From positions 3,887,676 to 3,951,675 of the forward strand of contig JAGGNK010008781.1 of NCBI GenBank assembly GCA_017590115.1: DNA of 64,000 bases, read 5' to 3'. The DNA is from Montifringilla adamsi. Lineage: Eukaryota; Chordata; Aves; Passeriformes; Passeridae. Positions 1 to 23,548 of this stretch are shown one piece after another. Within the stretch, counting starts at the first letter, position 1, and every line of letters begins with the position of its first letter. The position numbers were made by a program, and so were the translations under genes. Below the pieces are notes generated by a model. It was given only the letters and a program-made list of their open reading frames with translations, searched no databases and had not been told where the DNA came from.

Positions 1-2375
1 GCAGTGATGCTCAGGAGGTATCCCGGGGCTGGGATGAGGATTTCAGCTCCTGCTGGGATTATACTGAGGCAGAGCAGGGTGTCCCGTTGATGCGATGAGG
101 ATTTTGGCTCCTGGCAGGAGCGTGGTGATGGATGCAGGCAGGGAACCATTCCCCAATCCTGGCCGGACCCACAACCAGGCAAACGACCCCGCTGGGCTCT
201 GCTGAGCTTTGGCTCCGGGTGCTGAAGGCTCTGGGGGGGGCAGGGAGGGATTCCCCAACACTGGCACTGCCAGCCGGGGGGATTCTTCCAACGCTGGCGC
301 TCCCAGGGATGAGGTCCCAGGTCCCTCCCCTGGGATGCGAGCAGGGGGCTGGATCACAGTGGGTCATAGACAATTTCCCGGCGGATAATTCCCTCCGTTC
401 CCTGCTGTCCCAGCAGTTTTCCATCCAAGCAGCCGCCGGGAGGCCAGGCTGAGGCCTCTGCATTGCGCTGGCTGGGGACTGTCCCCGTTTGCTTCATTAG
501 TTCGGATGACAAATTGTGTCACCAGTGTCCCCCAGCCACGCCGCGGCTGGCACCGGCGCCGAGCGCAGCGGGATTCAGGCAGCGGGGTCGGGGACAGGAC
601 GGGACCCCTGGGGACACGGTGGCGACCAGGGGTGGCCGCTCCTTCACCCCAGCACGGGGGTGGATCCGTCCTTACAAACCCAGGGAGCGCTGGTGGGATG
701 CAGGGAATGGCTTTCTCGGATGGTTCCTGCATCCCTCAGCTCCCGGTACCCCCAGCTGATACTGGGAGCACTGGTGTCCGTACTGGGAGCACTGGTGCCG
801 GCCTTCCCTGCCGCCTCCGGGAGCCCGGAGCCGAGCCCATTATCTGCTCCAGACAATTAGCAGAAGCATTAATGGAATATATGCAAATGCGCAGTAATTG
901 ACCTGTGACTCCGCAGTTCATGATGGAGAAGGATGAGCTCCAGATGGCTTAATGAGAGTAATTTAAGCCCCTTCTTTATATGCTGTGCCAGAGCCTGGCA
1001 GCGGCCAGTCGGGGAGGGGAGGAGGGTGGGGTGACACTGGGGACACTGGGGAGCAAGGACAGCCTTGGGGACGCTCCATTTGCTCCCCAAACCACCCCGT
1101 ATCCAGCTCCCACCCCAACTCCGGGGAGGTGGATTTGTTCTGGATAAGGGAAAGCCAGAAAATCCTGGTCAGGGAGTGCAGGAGAGCAGCCAAACACCCC
1201 CGGGACACCGGGCTGGGGCTGCTCTCCCAGCAGGACCCCCATTCCTGGCCATGCCGAGGTGCCACATCCTGCACAAAAAACGCAAACCGCTGCTACTCCG
1301 AGGTTACTCAGCCTTTACTCCAGCTGTGTTGGGGAGGACTGGTTTGGGGTTGTGCCCCTCCACTGCTCTGCCCCAGCCTCTCCAGCCCCGAGCTCCACAA
1401 AACTCCCGCGGCAGAGCCGGAGGTATCTGAATAACCACTCTGGGAAACCAAATTAAAATATTGATGTATAATTCATGCCATATGTTCCACCAATATTTTT
1501 TATTTAATCAACTGAAGACAGATGGCAGGAACATAGAGGCCATTAAACTAATGGCACTTTGTCTTTCCATTTATTTCCGTCTCCTTTCCTAAAATAAGAC
1601 GAGACCGTGACAGGCAGCACACCCCGGGCACTCGGATGTGTCAGCAGGGGCATTTCCCACGTGGCATTTTCCCAGGAAGGGCTGGAGCAAATCTTCCATA
1701 GGTGGGGGGTTGGAAGGAGAGAAATCCAGCTGGATTTCTCGGGAAGTCCAGCCTGGTGGGGCTGGAGGGAATTGTCCCATCTCTGCCCTTCCTGTGCCAA
1801 GAGCCACCAGGGATGGTCCTGGTGCTCCTGGGACAGCACCATGCTGGTGGGAAAGGGGATGCTCCTGCTGGATGTAGAGGATATCATGGCAATCTCTGGT
1901 CCCTGAGGACACGAGGGACTGGAGGGACACCCAGGGATGTCGTGCTGCTGATCCTGTGGGATACTGGAATAGCAGCGCCCCACTGCCCATGCATGGATTT
2001 CAGCTGGGATCTGCTGCTGCAGAGATGTTTGGATCTCGGTGTGCAGTGTGTCCGTGCAGAGTGTGTGTGCACAGCTCATCCTCCTGGGGGTGAAACTGGG
2101 TGAAACTGGAAATTTTCCATATCCCAGAGCCATCCTGGAGCACCTCTCCTGCACGATGAGGCAGAAATGTGCAGGCTCAGGGATCTGGGCTCACCCCACC
2201 AGCATCGCTCCCACTGCACCCAGTCACCCACCTGGGAGAGGTGGAGCTGCCCCTCCCCAGGGCTGGAAGGCGATGAAGACCGCGGGTGGCCTTCCTCACC
2301 CCCTGGAGGGGCAGGGCCACCATCCTCCGGTGTCCTGGGACGCTTTCCTGAGTGTGCCTCTCCTTTCACTTGCAG
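1..2375. other. Upstream region of WSCD2, no coding gene seen
   Basis: No open frame here looks like a conserved protein; the frames are short and GC-driven. Two AT-richer patches stand out from the GC-rich background. One is about 840-985, with the exact octamer ATGCAAAT at 881-888 and several TAAT cores. The other is about 1425-1570, with repeated AATATT and TAAT words. They look like candidate conserved non-coding elements or distal regulatory sequence for WSCD2. This is inference from base composition only. The region could also contain non-coding 5' exons of WSCD2, whose mammalian orthologue has untranslated first exons. Confidence 0.4.
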
Positions 2376-2376
2376 G
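2364..2376 (+). other. WSCD2: Candidate 3' splice site of the WSCD2 first coding exon
   Basis: A pyrimidine-rich run ends in TTGCAG at 2370-2375, giving a good-looking acceptor about 540 bp before the WSCD2 start codon. If used, the exon carrying the start codon would run from 2376 to 3294, with upstream untranslated exons spliced to it. RNA evidence is needed to separate this from a simple promoter-proximal 5'UTR starting in the CpG-rich stretch around 2790-2918. Confidence 0.3.
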
Positions 2377-2918
2377 TGGAGATTTCTTGCTCTGGGAGTG
2401 AGCTGAAAGGGGTTTCCTTACACAAAGCGTCCCAGGCAGCATTCCAGGCTCCAGGTGCCTCCAGGCACCTTCCATTCTTTGTCTGAAAGGGCAGCGGTGC
2501 CGTTCCCATCCCAGCGATGCCTGACGGAGCCGGTGCCGCCGGGAGCGAGGAGCTGCGGCAGCTGATCGGCTTTCAAATCACCTTCAAACCTTGATTTCCT
2601 TAACATGATCCCTCCATCAGCGCAGTCCCCGGGGCACAGCCGGGGGACTTTGCCGGCAGGAGAATAAACCGGGGCTGGAGGTGACAGCCAGCGCTGGAAC
2701 ACCCCGGCCACGAGGCGGGGACTCCAAATCCACCTTCCCCAGCACTCCCAAGACTTTTTAGGGTCGGGTAACAGCTTTGCACGACCTCGCCCTGCAGCTC
2801 TCACCCCATTTGCTCGCCGGGATTCACCTCGCCGGGATAATCCCCTCCTCGGAGCATCCCTGGAGCCGCAGAGCAGCTTCCCCGCGGCGCCGGCTGCCGG
2901 GGAAGGCATGAAGACGCT

Positions 2919-15411
<12,493 letters not shown>

Positions 15412-16660
15412 TGGTGACCACAGCGGGGGGATCGTGGCCGAGGGTGGCTCGGTCCTCCCAGATTCTGCTTAATTCCACCCAGTGGGTGGCTCCTCTTTTA
15501 ACCCTCCATGTGCTGCTGTAGCTGTTGGTCACTCCCTGCATGAGCCACCACAGGTCCCCAGCCACCGCTGAGCTTTTTGATGGCCAACCTGGGGACAAGG
15601 GTGCCTTCCCTGCTCCCCCGGGGTCCCTGCTCCTGTTCTGGCTGACCCAGCCTTCCTGGGAAGTGTAGTGGGATGTCTGTGTCCCCTCAGGCTCTCCTGG
15701 GGACATCGAGCTGCTCAGGCCGTGCCTGATGTACACGAAGCTGGGCTCCCTGGGGTGGGTGTCCCCAAAATCCCAGCCCTGCAAGGATTCCACGTGTGCT
15801 TGATGGAATCTTCAGCCTTCCCAAGGGAGGATGGACCACGGGCGTGGCACTGTGTGGGCGATGCCCCCGTGGAGCCTGCCTGAGGTTATGGGATGGAAAG
15901 GCCGTGCTGTGCAATGTCCCCAAACCTGGTGGCTGTGGCCCCTTGAGCCATCCTGTGGCTCCCTGAGAATTCTCTGGAATTCCCCATCCACAGCACCAGG
16001 AAAAGTTGCTGCTCCAGCCTCTGGGGGGGGCCCATGACCCCCACCAGTGTGGCTACAGTGGAAGCTCCTCTTCCCTGTGGATGCAGCTCCAGAGGGGGAC
16101 ATTTTCCCTGGACAGAGGAGCTGCTGGGACCCACGAGCTCATCCAGGCCTCGTTTCAGAGCCCATGAGCCAGAACATCCCCTCAGGAGCATTTTTGGGGG
16201 GCCAGGAGCAGTTTGGGAGACTAGAAGCAGGGTCCACGCTCCAACCCAACCCCCGTGGGGAGCAAACCCTGGGGCTGAGCTTTGGGGTGCCCCAAAGCCA
16301 AACCAAAGGATCCCACACACCGGGAATGTGCCGATTTCCGGGCTGGCTTTGTGCACAGCTGCATGTGGTCCCTGGCTGTCCCCTCATCCCATGCCACCCT
16401 CCCCATCCTGGCTTAGTCCGAAATGAGCTCCCCAAGGCTCCCAACCCGCAAAACCCCTTGGATGTAGGTGCAAAAGCCATATATTGTACGCAGCCTTTTC
16501 TAGAGTTAGAGATTCACCAGTTGGCTTTTAACTCTTGATCCTGATAGAAATGCAGGCACAGGTCGAATCCAGAGACCACACTTGGTCTCTATTCCAAGAG
16601 AGAAGAAAACTCCCTGGAGAAAAAAAGGAGAATTTCAATAAAAATCTATTTTTCTAAGGT
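15412..16660 (+). other. WSCD2: Probable WSCD2 3'UTR
   Basis: GC-rich sequence without a conserved frame after the stop codon. The first AATAAA on this strand is at 16637-16642, in a block (about 16470-16650) that resembles LTR-type sequence in this window. The mRNA end there is inferred; longer 3'UTRs are possible. Confidence 0.45.
16155..16332 (+). repeat. 178-bp duplicated segment, copy B (3'UTR region)
   Basis: Pair of the copy at 14550-14727, differing at two positions. It lies 744 bp after the WSCD2 stop codon, within the probable 3'UTR. No terminal repeats or target duplication are seen, so it does not look like an ordinary transposon. Confidence 0.95.
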
Positions 16661-18548
16661 GTGTGTCGAGCAGAGATGGGCTGGGGGGCTCCCGCTTCTT
16701 CTTTTTTTGAAGAAGGTGAGGGATTGGTTCAGAGGGAGCAGCTGCCCCATTTTTAACTCTTTAACCCTTTTCAACTCTTTTTTAACTCTTTAACTCTTTA
16801 ATTCTTCCCTTGACAAACAGCTGGAGGTATTTTTGGCATTCATGGCAGCGGGATTGGAGCTGAGCCCACACTCCTTTGCTCATGGCAGCCCCGGGGTTGT
16901 CACGTCAGAACAAACCCTCAGGGTACCCCAGCAATTAAAGGAGAGGTTTTGTTGCTGCTCTGCCTCCCCGTGTGTTTGTGGGGCCACCTGAGCACCCCCC
17001 ACCATCCCAGACCAGGGCTGTGGGAGCAGAGGGAGAACAGCTCCTCTCCCCTTTAATCCCATTAATCCACTTCTGCGTTTAAACCCATTAACAGGTATTT
17101 AAATCCCATTAATGTCATTTCTGTGTTGACAACCAAAGCTGCTCCTTTTTGGGAGCTTCAGTACCTTGAGAGTGTCCTTACAGACAGATTTAATGGGATG
17201 CATGGGGAGATTCACTGCAGGATTTATTCCTGACCTTCCTCAGCACCAGAGCGAGAGCTGGGTGCAATTTATCCCTTATTTCTAATCTGGAGTTGGTGAA
17301 ATTCCTATTTTTATTTTTTTTTTAAGCAGGGATGACACCTCACCTCGGCCTTGATTTGTTCTGACAGGCCCCAGCCGCCGGAGGGGCAGCGCTCCCTCCC
17401 GCCCCTCGGAAGTAATTAACCCCTCAAAGCCAATTAATCGCCCAGATAAAACAATTAAGGGATGGCATCGCGTGCGGCACTCGGAGCCTGGGCTGCAGCT
17501 TGGGACGAGGGAGGGGGGACCCCACATCTGCACCTCCCCAAACCCCTTCCCACAAAAAAGCCTGGGAATATCCCCAGCCTCCAGCAGTACCAATTTACAT
17601 ACTTTTATTTATTTTTTTCCCTGCTTTCATTACGCCACAATTGCTTTTTCTTTTTTTTTTTTTTTTCCTAAATTTAAATTGCACCGAAAGGGAGCAGCTG
17701 GAAGATATTATGACCATGTCAGGGCGTGCTGCACATCTGGCTACACCTCTGGATTCTGGGATCCCCCTTCCCCACATCCCACTGATGCAGGAGCAGCTTC
17801 CTCCCTCCCAGAGCACACACTCTGATTTTTTATTTATTTATTAAACGCTGGGCTGTATTTTAACCACGTGGAACTGGCATGTAAGGATAAAATTCCTATT
17901 CCCCCAGGAAAAAGGAGCCCTTCCCTCATCATTTTCCTGGGGAAAGCTCCTGACATTTAACAGCCCGCCCGGCTGCCTGGGGGAGGCAGCACTCAGCCTT
18001 TCTTTCCAAGAGGATTTGAAAAGCTGGGAATCTTTCCGCTTGACTCAGCCTGAGCATCCCTGGCTGGGCACAGCCCGCCCTGCCCTGCCCTGCTGTGGGG
18101 CTGGAGGGACCGTGACCCCCCTTCCTCCTCTTCCCTGGATTCCTGCAGGAAAATTCATCTATTTTTGGCAATTTCGCATCCCCGGGAGCGTTTTCCTGCC
18201 TCCCGGTCCTGCTGCAGCGTTCCTCCCTCCAGGGCTGCAGGGGTTTCTCAGCTGTTGCCGAGGCAACGGCGTCTGCACCAAAAACTCCCGCATTTCCCCC
18301 AATTCCGGGTGCGTTTTTTGCTCCCTGGACGCTCTGATGCCGCAGGTGATGCCAGGTGTAGCTCGGGTCTGGGATCCCTTCCTGGCAAAGGGAGTGGATG
18401 CTCCTTTGGGGAGGATTCAGGGAATTCTGGGCAATGCCCCCAGTGATGCAAACAATGCTGGCGGGCTCAGAGAGAAGGCGTTCCCCTTCTTCCCAAATTA
18501 AATCCCATGAAGCTGTGTTTAAAAATAAAGGGAAATTCATCCCCCCCC
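16660..18548. other. Intergenic region between WSCD2 and CMKLR1, proximal part
   Basis: No coding gene seen. About 17040-17130 has four ATTAA/CCCATTAA words, and about 17400-17460 has another TAATTAA cluster in a CpG-bearing context; both may be regulatory. Poly(T) runs occur near 17610-17670. The sequence becomes C-rich just before the assembly gap. Confidence 0.5.
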
Positions 18549-18639
18549 NNNNNNNNNNNNNNNNNNNNNNNNNNNNNNNNNNNNNNNNNNNNNNNNNNNN
18601 NNNNNNNNNNNNNNNNNNNNNNNNNNNNNNNNNNNNNNN
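18549..18639. other. Assembly gap (91 N)
   Basis: A run of 91 unknown bases flanked by C homopolymers (CCCCCCCCC before, CCCCGCACCCCCCAACCCCC after). The missing DNA is probably a C-rich, G-quadruplex-prone simple repeat on which sequencing failed. Confidence 0.99.
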
Positions 18640-21300
18640 CCCCGCACCCCCCAACCCCCCTCAGCAGCAGAACTTCCATAAAAACCCGAGAATGAGGAGA
18701 TGGGCCATAAATCTGAGAGCAGCCATCGCCAAAGTGACAAAACCAACAGGTTTATGTATCAGCTTGGGTATTTCCCCTAAAATTTACAGCTGACAACGTG
18801 CCTGAACACAGCAGGGATAATAATTTAAACCTGGCTCTGAGCAAAGGGAGAGGGGAACACGTGTAGTCCTTTTTTTTTTTTTTCCCCTTAATTTTAAATT
18901 TCATTCCAATTCAGAATAAAGGCAGTGATTTATGGGAGAGGGAGAACACGGCTTTATTTTAGGGCCGTGACAGCCAAGTGAAAAAGAGCTGTCATTGAGG
19001 ATGGTAACACATTCCACAGGAGCAGGGTTTGCTGTATTCCAGAGTAATTTCTCCCAGGGAATGAGACCCAGCCTTGGGTTTGGGGTGGGGGGTAAATCCA
19101 GAGAAGCAGCAGGGGTTGGTGCTCCAAGGCTGGGAATGGGGGTTCTGGGGTGGGGGGGTTTGTGCTCCAGCTCCAAAACCTGCTGTTCTTTGCCACAAGC
19201 CTTGATTGACCCTAAAATCCCCTAATTCCAGGTTTGATGGGGATGGTGTGGTTCTGCATCCCACTCACCCCCTGGCTCTGGGGTGCTGAACCCAGCTGCA
19301 TCCCAATTTCACCGATTTCTGCCCCAAAAGGGGCAGCAGATCCCAGCACCACCAGCCCTGGAACTGCAGCTCCCACCCAGCCATTTCCCTGGATGCTAAT
19401 TCCAGTTTGTGCACGTTCCCCTGGAGCTGCCCGTGGTCATTAACCTCCTGCTGCCGTTAATCAAGAGGACTTTGTTAATTAACAGCCAAGGATGTCTCCA
19501 GCTGAGCAGGGCAGGGGTGGGATTGGCGTCACCTGGATGCATCCAAGGAGCCTTGATTTAATATATTGGAGCTTCCCAACACTCTGGGGGAGTGCAGCCC
19601 CCTCCCCTCCACGAACAAAATATCCAGCACTGCAAAAAAACCAAGGAATGCTGACAAGATCCATCCTCAGCACCCTGGGAGATTCCCGAGCTGCAGCTCC
19701 TGCAGTATTTCGGGAATATCAGAGCAAGTGGGGCAACACTGAGCTGCATTTCTCTGCCACTCTGCCAAAAAGGGAAGAAAAACCTGGCTGAGGAGGCTGA
19801 AGTTTTCTGAGGAATGTTTTTTTTTCCCCCCTGTTTCTATTTTATAGGCATATAAAAATGTGCTTTTAAAATGCTGCCTGGGTGAGCTGTCTGCTGCCTG
19901 TCTCAGCGGGTGATGGGAACAGAAATCACTGATATTACTTGGGGAGCTTAATTCAAAGCTAACAGGGTCCAGCAGGAAAAACTCAGTGGATTTTTCCCTT
20001 CCCTTCCCCATCCTCATCCCAAACCCTGGCAGGATGAGGAGAATCAGGAATGGGAGGGGACAGAGCAGCAGCGCTGGTGTCTGGAGGGATGTTGGGGTGG
20101 AGCACTTGGATCATCCATGGGGGATCTCCCAAAGCCCATCCCAGAGGCTCAGATCCCACTCAAGCCCCATCCCTCTGCTCCTGAGCTCTTTCCACAATTC
20201 CAAATTGGACACCAGGGCTCAGGAATACACACAGGGAAGGGACTGCTCAGTGAAAATCCCTGGGATCCTTCCTTCCCACTCCACACTTTGAGGTATTTGT
20301 CTGGAAAACAGAGGTTTTATTAAATAAGCAAACAGCTACAAAGATGCACCCAAATATTTGGGAAATTTGGGATTGCCAAGCTGCCATTACAGGGATGGTT
20401 TAACCCCAGGGTAAGTACCAAGGCACTGCTTTTTTTTTTTTTTTTTTTGGAAAGCTGTTTGGAGTAATAACAGATGGGCTTGGAAAAAACGGACACCAGA
20501 ATTAGTGAGGAGCATCCTGAATCCATTATGAACATCCCAGCAACAACCTGAGGGGCCCTGGGATGGCATCCAGTCCTTGAGGCTTCATTCCCACATCCAA
20601 GCCTTCTCCAAACCCTGAGCCCAAAAAGCCCCAGGGGCTGCTGGCTCTGGGTACATCCCATTCCCACTGCTCCCTAAACAGATCCTCTGCAAGTTCTGTG
20701 TGTCCCTGTGTGTCCATCTGTCCCATCCTTCCCATCTGTCCTATCCCACTCCTAACAGGATCCTGGCAACCTTCCAGCAATATTAATTAAACACTGGGGG
20801 AAATGAGCAAGAGGAGCCTCCTCCCGCCACCAGAGAGGCCCTGCAGCCTCCTCAGGCACTGCATCTTCTATGGGTATGGATCCAGCAAGGGTTTTGGAGG
20901 AAAAATCTCTGTGGATCAGGGCTGGGAGTAGCCCTGGGCTTGGCCATGGGACGTGGTGTGGTGCAGGGATGTGTGACAGCGTTCCCTACGGAAGTGGGTG
21001 GATCCCAACCCCAGGAGACATGGAGAAAATCCAGGTGCTGAGTGTCCCATCACGTGGAGGAGGTGATGCAGATCGAGGTGGAGCAGCAAGGCAGTGCTGG
21101 GGTGGACGCCAGATAATTCCTCTGAAATCCTGAAATCCCGAAATCCCAAAGTTCTGAAATCCCGAAATCCTGAAATCCTGTTCCTGCCGCAGCACCCGCT
21201 CTGATCCACAACGTTCCTGCAGCTCAGTTATCAGGGCTTTACTTGTACCTGCAGCTGGCAAGATCTTCTGCCTGGAAATAGCTCCCTGCCTTTTCCCAGG
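18640..21300. other. Intergenic or distal CMKLR1 3'UTR sequence
   Basis: No coding gene seen. Inverted poly(A) signals (TTTATT on plus) occur at about 18953 and 20315-20320 and could end longer CMKLR1 transcripts on the minus strand. Poly(T) runs lie near 18870 and 20430. Confidence 0.4.
21115..21184. repeat. GAAATCCC/GAAATCCTG short tandem repeat
   Basis: About eight imperfect copies of an 8-9 bp unit in the probable CMKLR1 downstream region. Confidence 0.85.
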
Positions 21301-21314
21301 AAATGTCTCTCCAT

Positions 21315-22459
21315 TTTATTTTCCATTTTCTGATTTCCAAGGAAAGCTATAAATAAATATTTCAGCTTCTGTGGGCACCTGGGAGCAGATCCTCAATGGC
21401 CAAAACTTGCGGAAAGCTCCCCAAGGGGCCACTTGAAATGTCCCCAGGGCCACTGAGGGCTGCCCAAAGCCAGCTCCAGGGAGTGACACATAAATGAGGG
21501 TGACACCAGGGTCATGGGGAAGGAGTCCTAATGGAGAAGGAGCTCCAAAATTAACTGGGTGTGAAATTGGATGGAGGTGGTGGCTTGGCCTCTCCTTCGC
21601 TGCAGAGATCAATGTGTGGCAGCAGAGTCTCCCTGGAGATTCCCAGAGTGTCCCAAGACAGGAGAGACAAAATCATTCTGTAGAATCAACTGATCCCAGC
21701 AGGGAACAGCTGGCAACAGAGCCAGGCTCCCCTGGATGCCAGAGGGGACAGCAGGTCCTCCCCAGAAGCTCATGGGCCTGTTCCTAGCCCCAGACATCCA
21801 ATTGTTCTGCAGGATGTACCGTGTGGAATGTGCCTATCAAAAGAAGGGCTAAAAAGACATTTCAAATTGACCTTTCCCTCTTTCTTCTCCCAGTTTTCCA
21901 TGCTGGCGACCCTGTGTGTGAGCCCAGTCCCCACACTGGTGGGAACAAGGTGGCCCTGGGTCTGGATCACTTAGAGGACATTTGAGACTTCCCAGTTCTC
22001 TGAGGCAGGATATTCCAACCCCTCCTAAGGACACTACCCAAAAAAAGTCACAAACACTTTGTTCTGGTACCAAAATACCTCAGGATTTACCATGGGGAGC
22101 CACACACAGACATGGGACAGAGGAGTGTCACCAATTCGGCCATGGCTCAGGAGATGCCTTCCTGATATCCTGCACCCCACCACGGTGTCTCTGGAAACTC
22201 CAGGAAAGCCCTTCCTGGGTCAGCCAATGCCCAAAAAGTGTTCTTAGTTTGGCACAAGGATTTTTGCAATCCCACACAAGATCAAGGGTGGTGGTGTCTT
22301 CTCCATACCTTGGGGGTCTCCATCCCCTGCCAGCCCCCAGGCAGCAACACCAGTCAAAAATGGGCTGTAGGACAGTGCTGGACAATGCTTGACCACACCA
22401 GGGCTGGTCACCATCACAGCGCCAACACCAGGGGATTCTGTCCCTCCTGCAGGATGAGT
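21315..22459 (-). other. CMKLR1: Probable CMKLR1 3'UTR
   Basis: Non-coding sequence directly after the CMKLR1 stop codon. The first AATAAA on the minus strand is the complement of 21315-21320, about 1.14 kb past the stop. Alternative signals lie further downstream. Confidence 0.45.
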
Positions 22460-23548
22460 TTAGACAACTGTTGTCTCCTTCTCAGTCATGGAGGAGACCT
22501 TGGAGAAGCTCCTGTGCACGATGCTGGAGTGTCCTGTCTCCTCGCTGAGGGCGTTCACCAGCCTGGAAAGGAGGGTCACCTTGAACTTCTTGAAGTCCTG
22601 GCCCATGAAGACGTAGAGGACGGGGTTCATGCAGCTGTTGGAGGCTGCCAGAGCCGTGGTGAGTGGGATGAAGATCTCAAACACAGACCAGGGCACCGTG
22701 TCGGGCACCGTCTCCAGCAGGTTCAGCAGGTGGTAGGGACTCCAACAGAGGAAGAAGGTGACAATGATGGTGACAATGATCTTGAAGGGCTTCTTGGACT
22801 TTGCCAGGCGGTTGCGGCGTAGGTTGAAGACAATGGCGACGTAGCAGAAGGTGATGATGGTGATGGGGAGGATGTACCCAGCCAGGAACCTGGTGATGTT
22901 CACGGTGCGGTGCCTCATCAGAGCCAGCCCTTCGTAGGATTTATTCCTGGAGAGGGAGAAGTTGCTGAAACAAATCACGGAGTTTCGGGTCTGTGCCGTG
23001 TCCCGGAAGACGAGCGAGGGGCAGCTCATGACGATGCCCACGGTCCAGATGATCACACAAACCCCGTAGGCCAGGTTGGTGGAGCGGTGGTTCTGCGACC
23101 ACACCGGGAACACCACGGACACGTAGCGGTCGAAGCTGATGGTGGTGAGCAGCAGGACGCTGGTGTACATGTTGAGGATGAGGAGGAAGGAGTTCAGCTT
23201 GCACATGACCGTGCCGAAGATCCAGTGGTAGCTCATGGCCGTGTAGGCGATGTTGATGGGCAGGAAGATGTTGAAGAGGAAGTCGGCCACGGCCAGGTTG
23301 AGAAACCAGACCGCGTTGACCGACTTCTTCATCTTCAGGGTGATGATGGCGATAACGAGGCCATTGCCCAGGATGCCCAGCACGCAGGACACGCTGTAGA
23401 TGATGACAGACAGGATCCTGGTGATGTCCTTGGGGTCGTGGGCCGGGTCTGCCCACACGCTGCCGCTGTCCTCGTAGGTGTAGTCGGGGTAGTCGCTGTA
23501 GTTGTTATTGAGGCCGTCCAGGTAATCGGAGAGGTTGGGAAGCGCCAT
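22460..23548 (-). CDS. CMKLR1: CMKLR1, chemerin receptor-type GPCR
   Basis: One uninterrupted frame of 362 aa, as in mammals, where the coding part lies in one exon (human about 373 aa). Class A GPCR landmarks are complete: N62 in GNGLV (TM1), LAVAD at 85-89 (TM2), C116 and C193 for the extracellular disulfide, DRY at 140-142, CWSP at 268-271 (TM6) and NPVLY at 308-312 (TM7). N5 and N16 are N-glycosylation sequons in an acidic, tyrosine-rich N-terminus, usual for chemoattractant receptors. The tail has many Ser/Thr residues for arrestin control. The start at 23548 gives a normal-length N-terminus; an in-frame upstream extension to 23806 has no family counterpart. CMKLR1 is chosen over its paralogue GPR1/CMKLR2 because of its WSCD2-FICD neighbours and the FMGQDFKKFKV tail. 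Confidence 0.93.
   Translation of the reverse strand: MALPNLSDYLDGLNNNYSDYPDYTYEDSGSVWADPAHDPKDITRILSVIIYSVSCVLGILGNGLVIAIITLKMKKSVNAVWFLNLAVADFLFNIFLPINIAYTAMSYHWIFGTVMCKLNSFLLILNMYTSVLLLTTISFDRYVSVVFPVWSQNHRSTNLAYGVCVIIWTVGIVMSCPSLVFRDTAQTRNSVICFSNFSLSRNKSYEGLALMRHRTVNITRFLAGYILPITIITFCYVAIVFNLRRNRLAKSKKPFKIIVTIIVTFFLCWSPYHLLNLLETVPDTVPWSVFEIFIPLTTALAASNSCMNPVLYVFMGQDFKKFKVTLLSRLVNALSEETGHSSIVHRSFSKVSSMTEKETTVV

Noticed and set aside
16555..16580. T-arm-like GGTCGAATCC, considered as a tRNA gene
   Set aside because: No matching acceptor stem, D-arm or anticodon arm around it.
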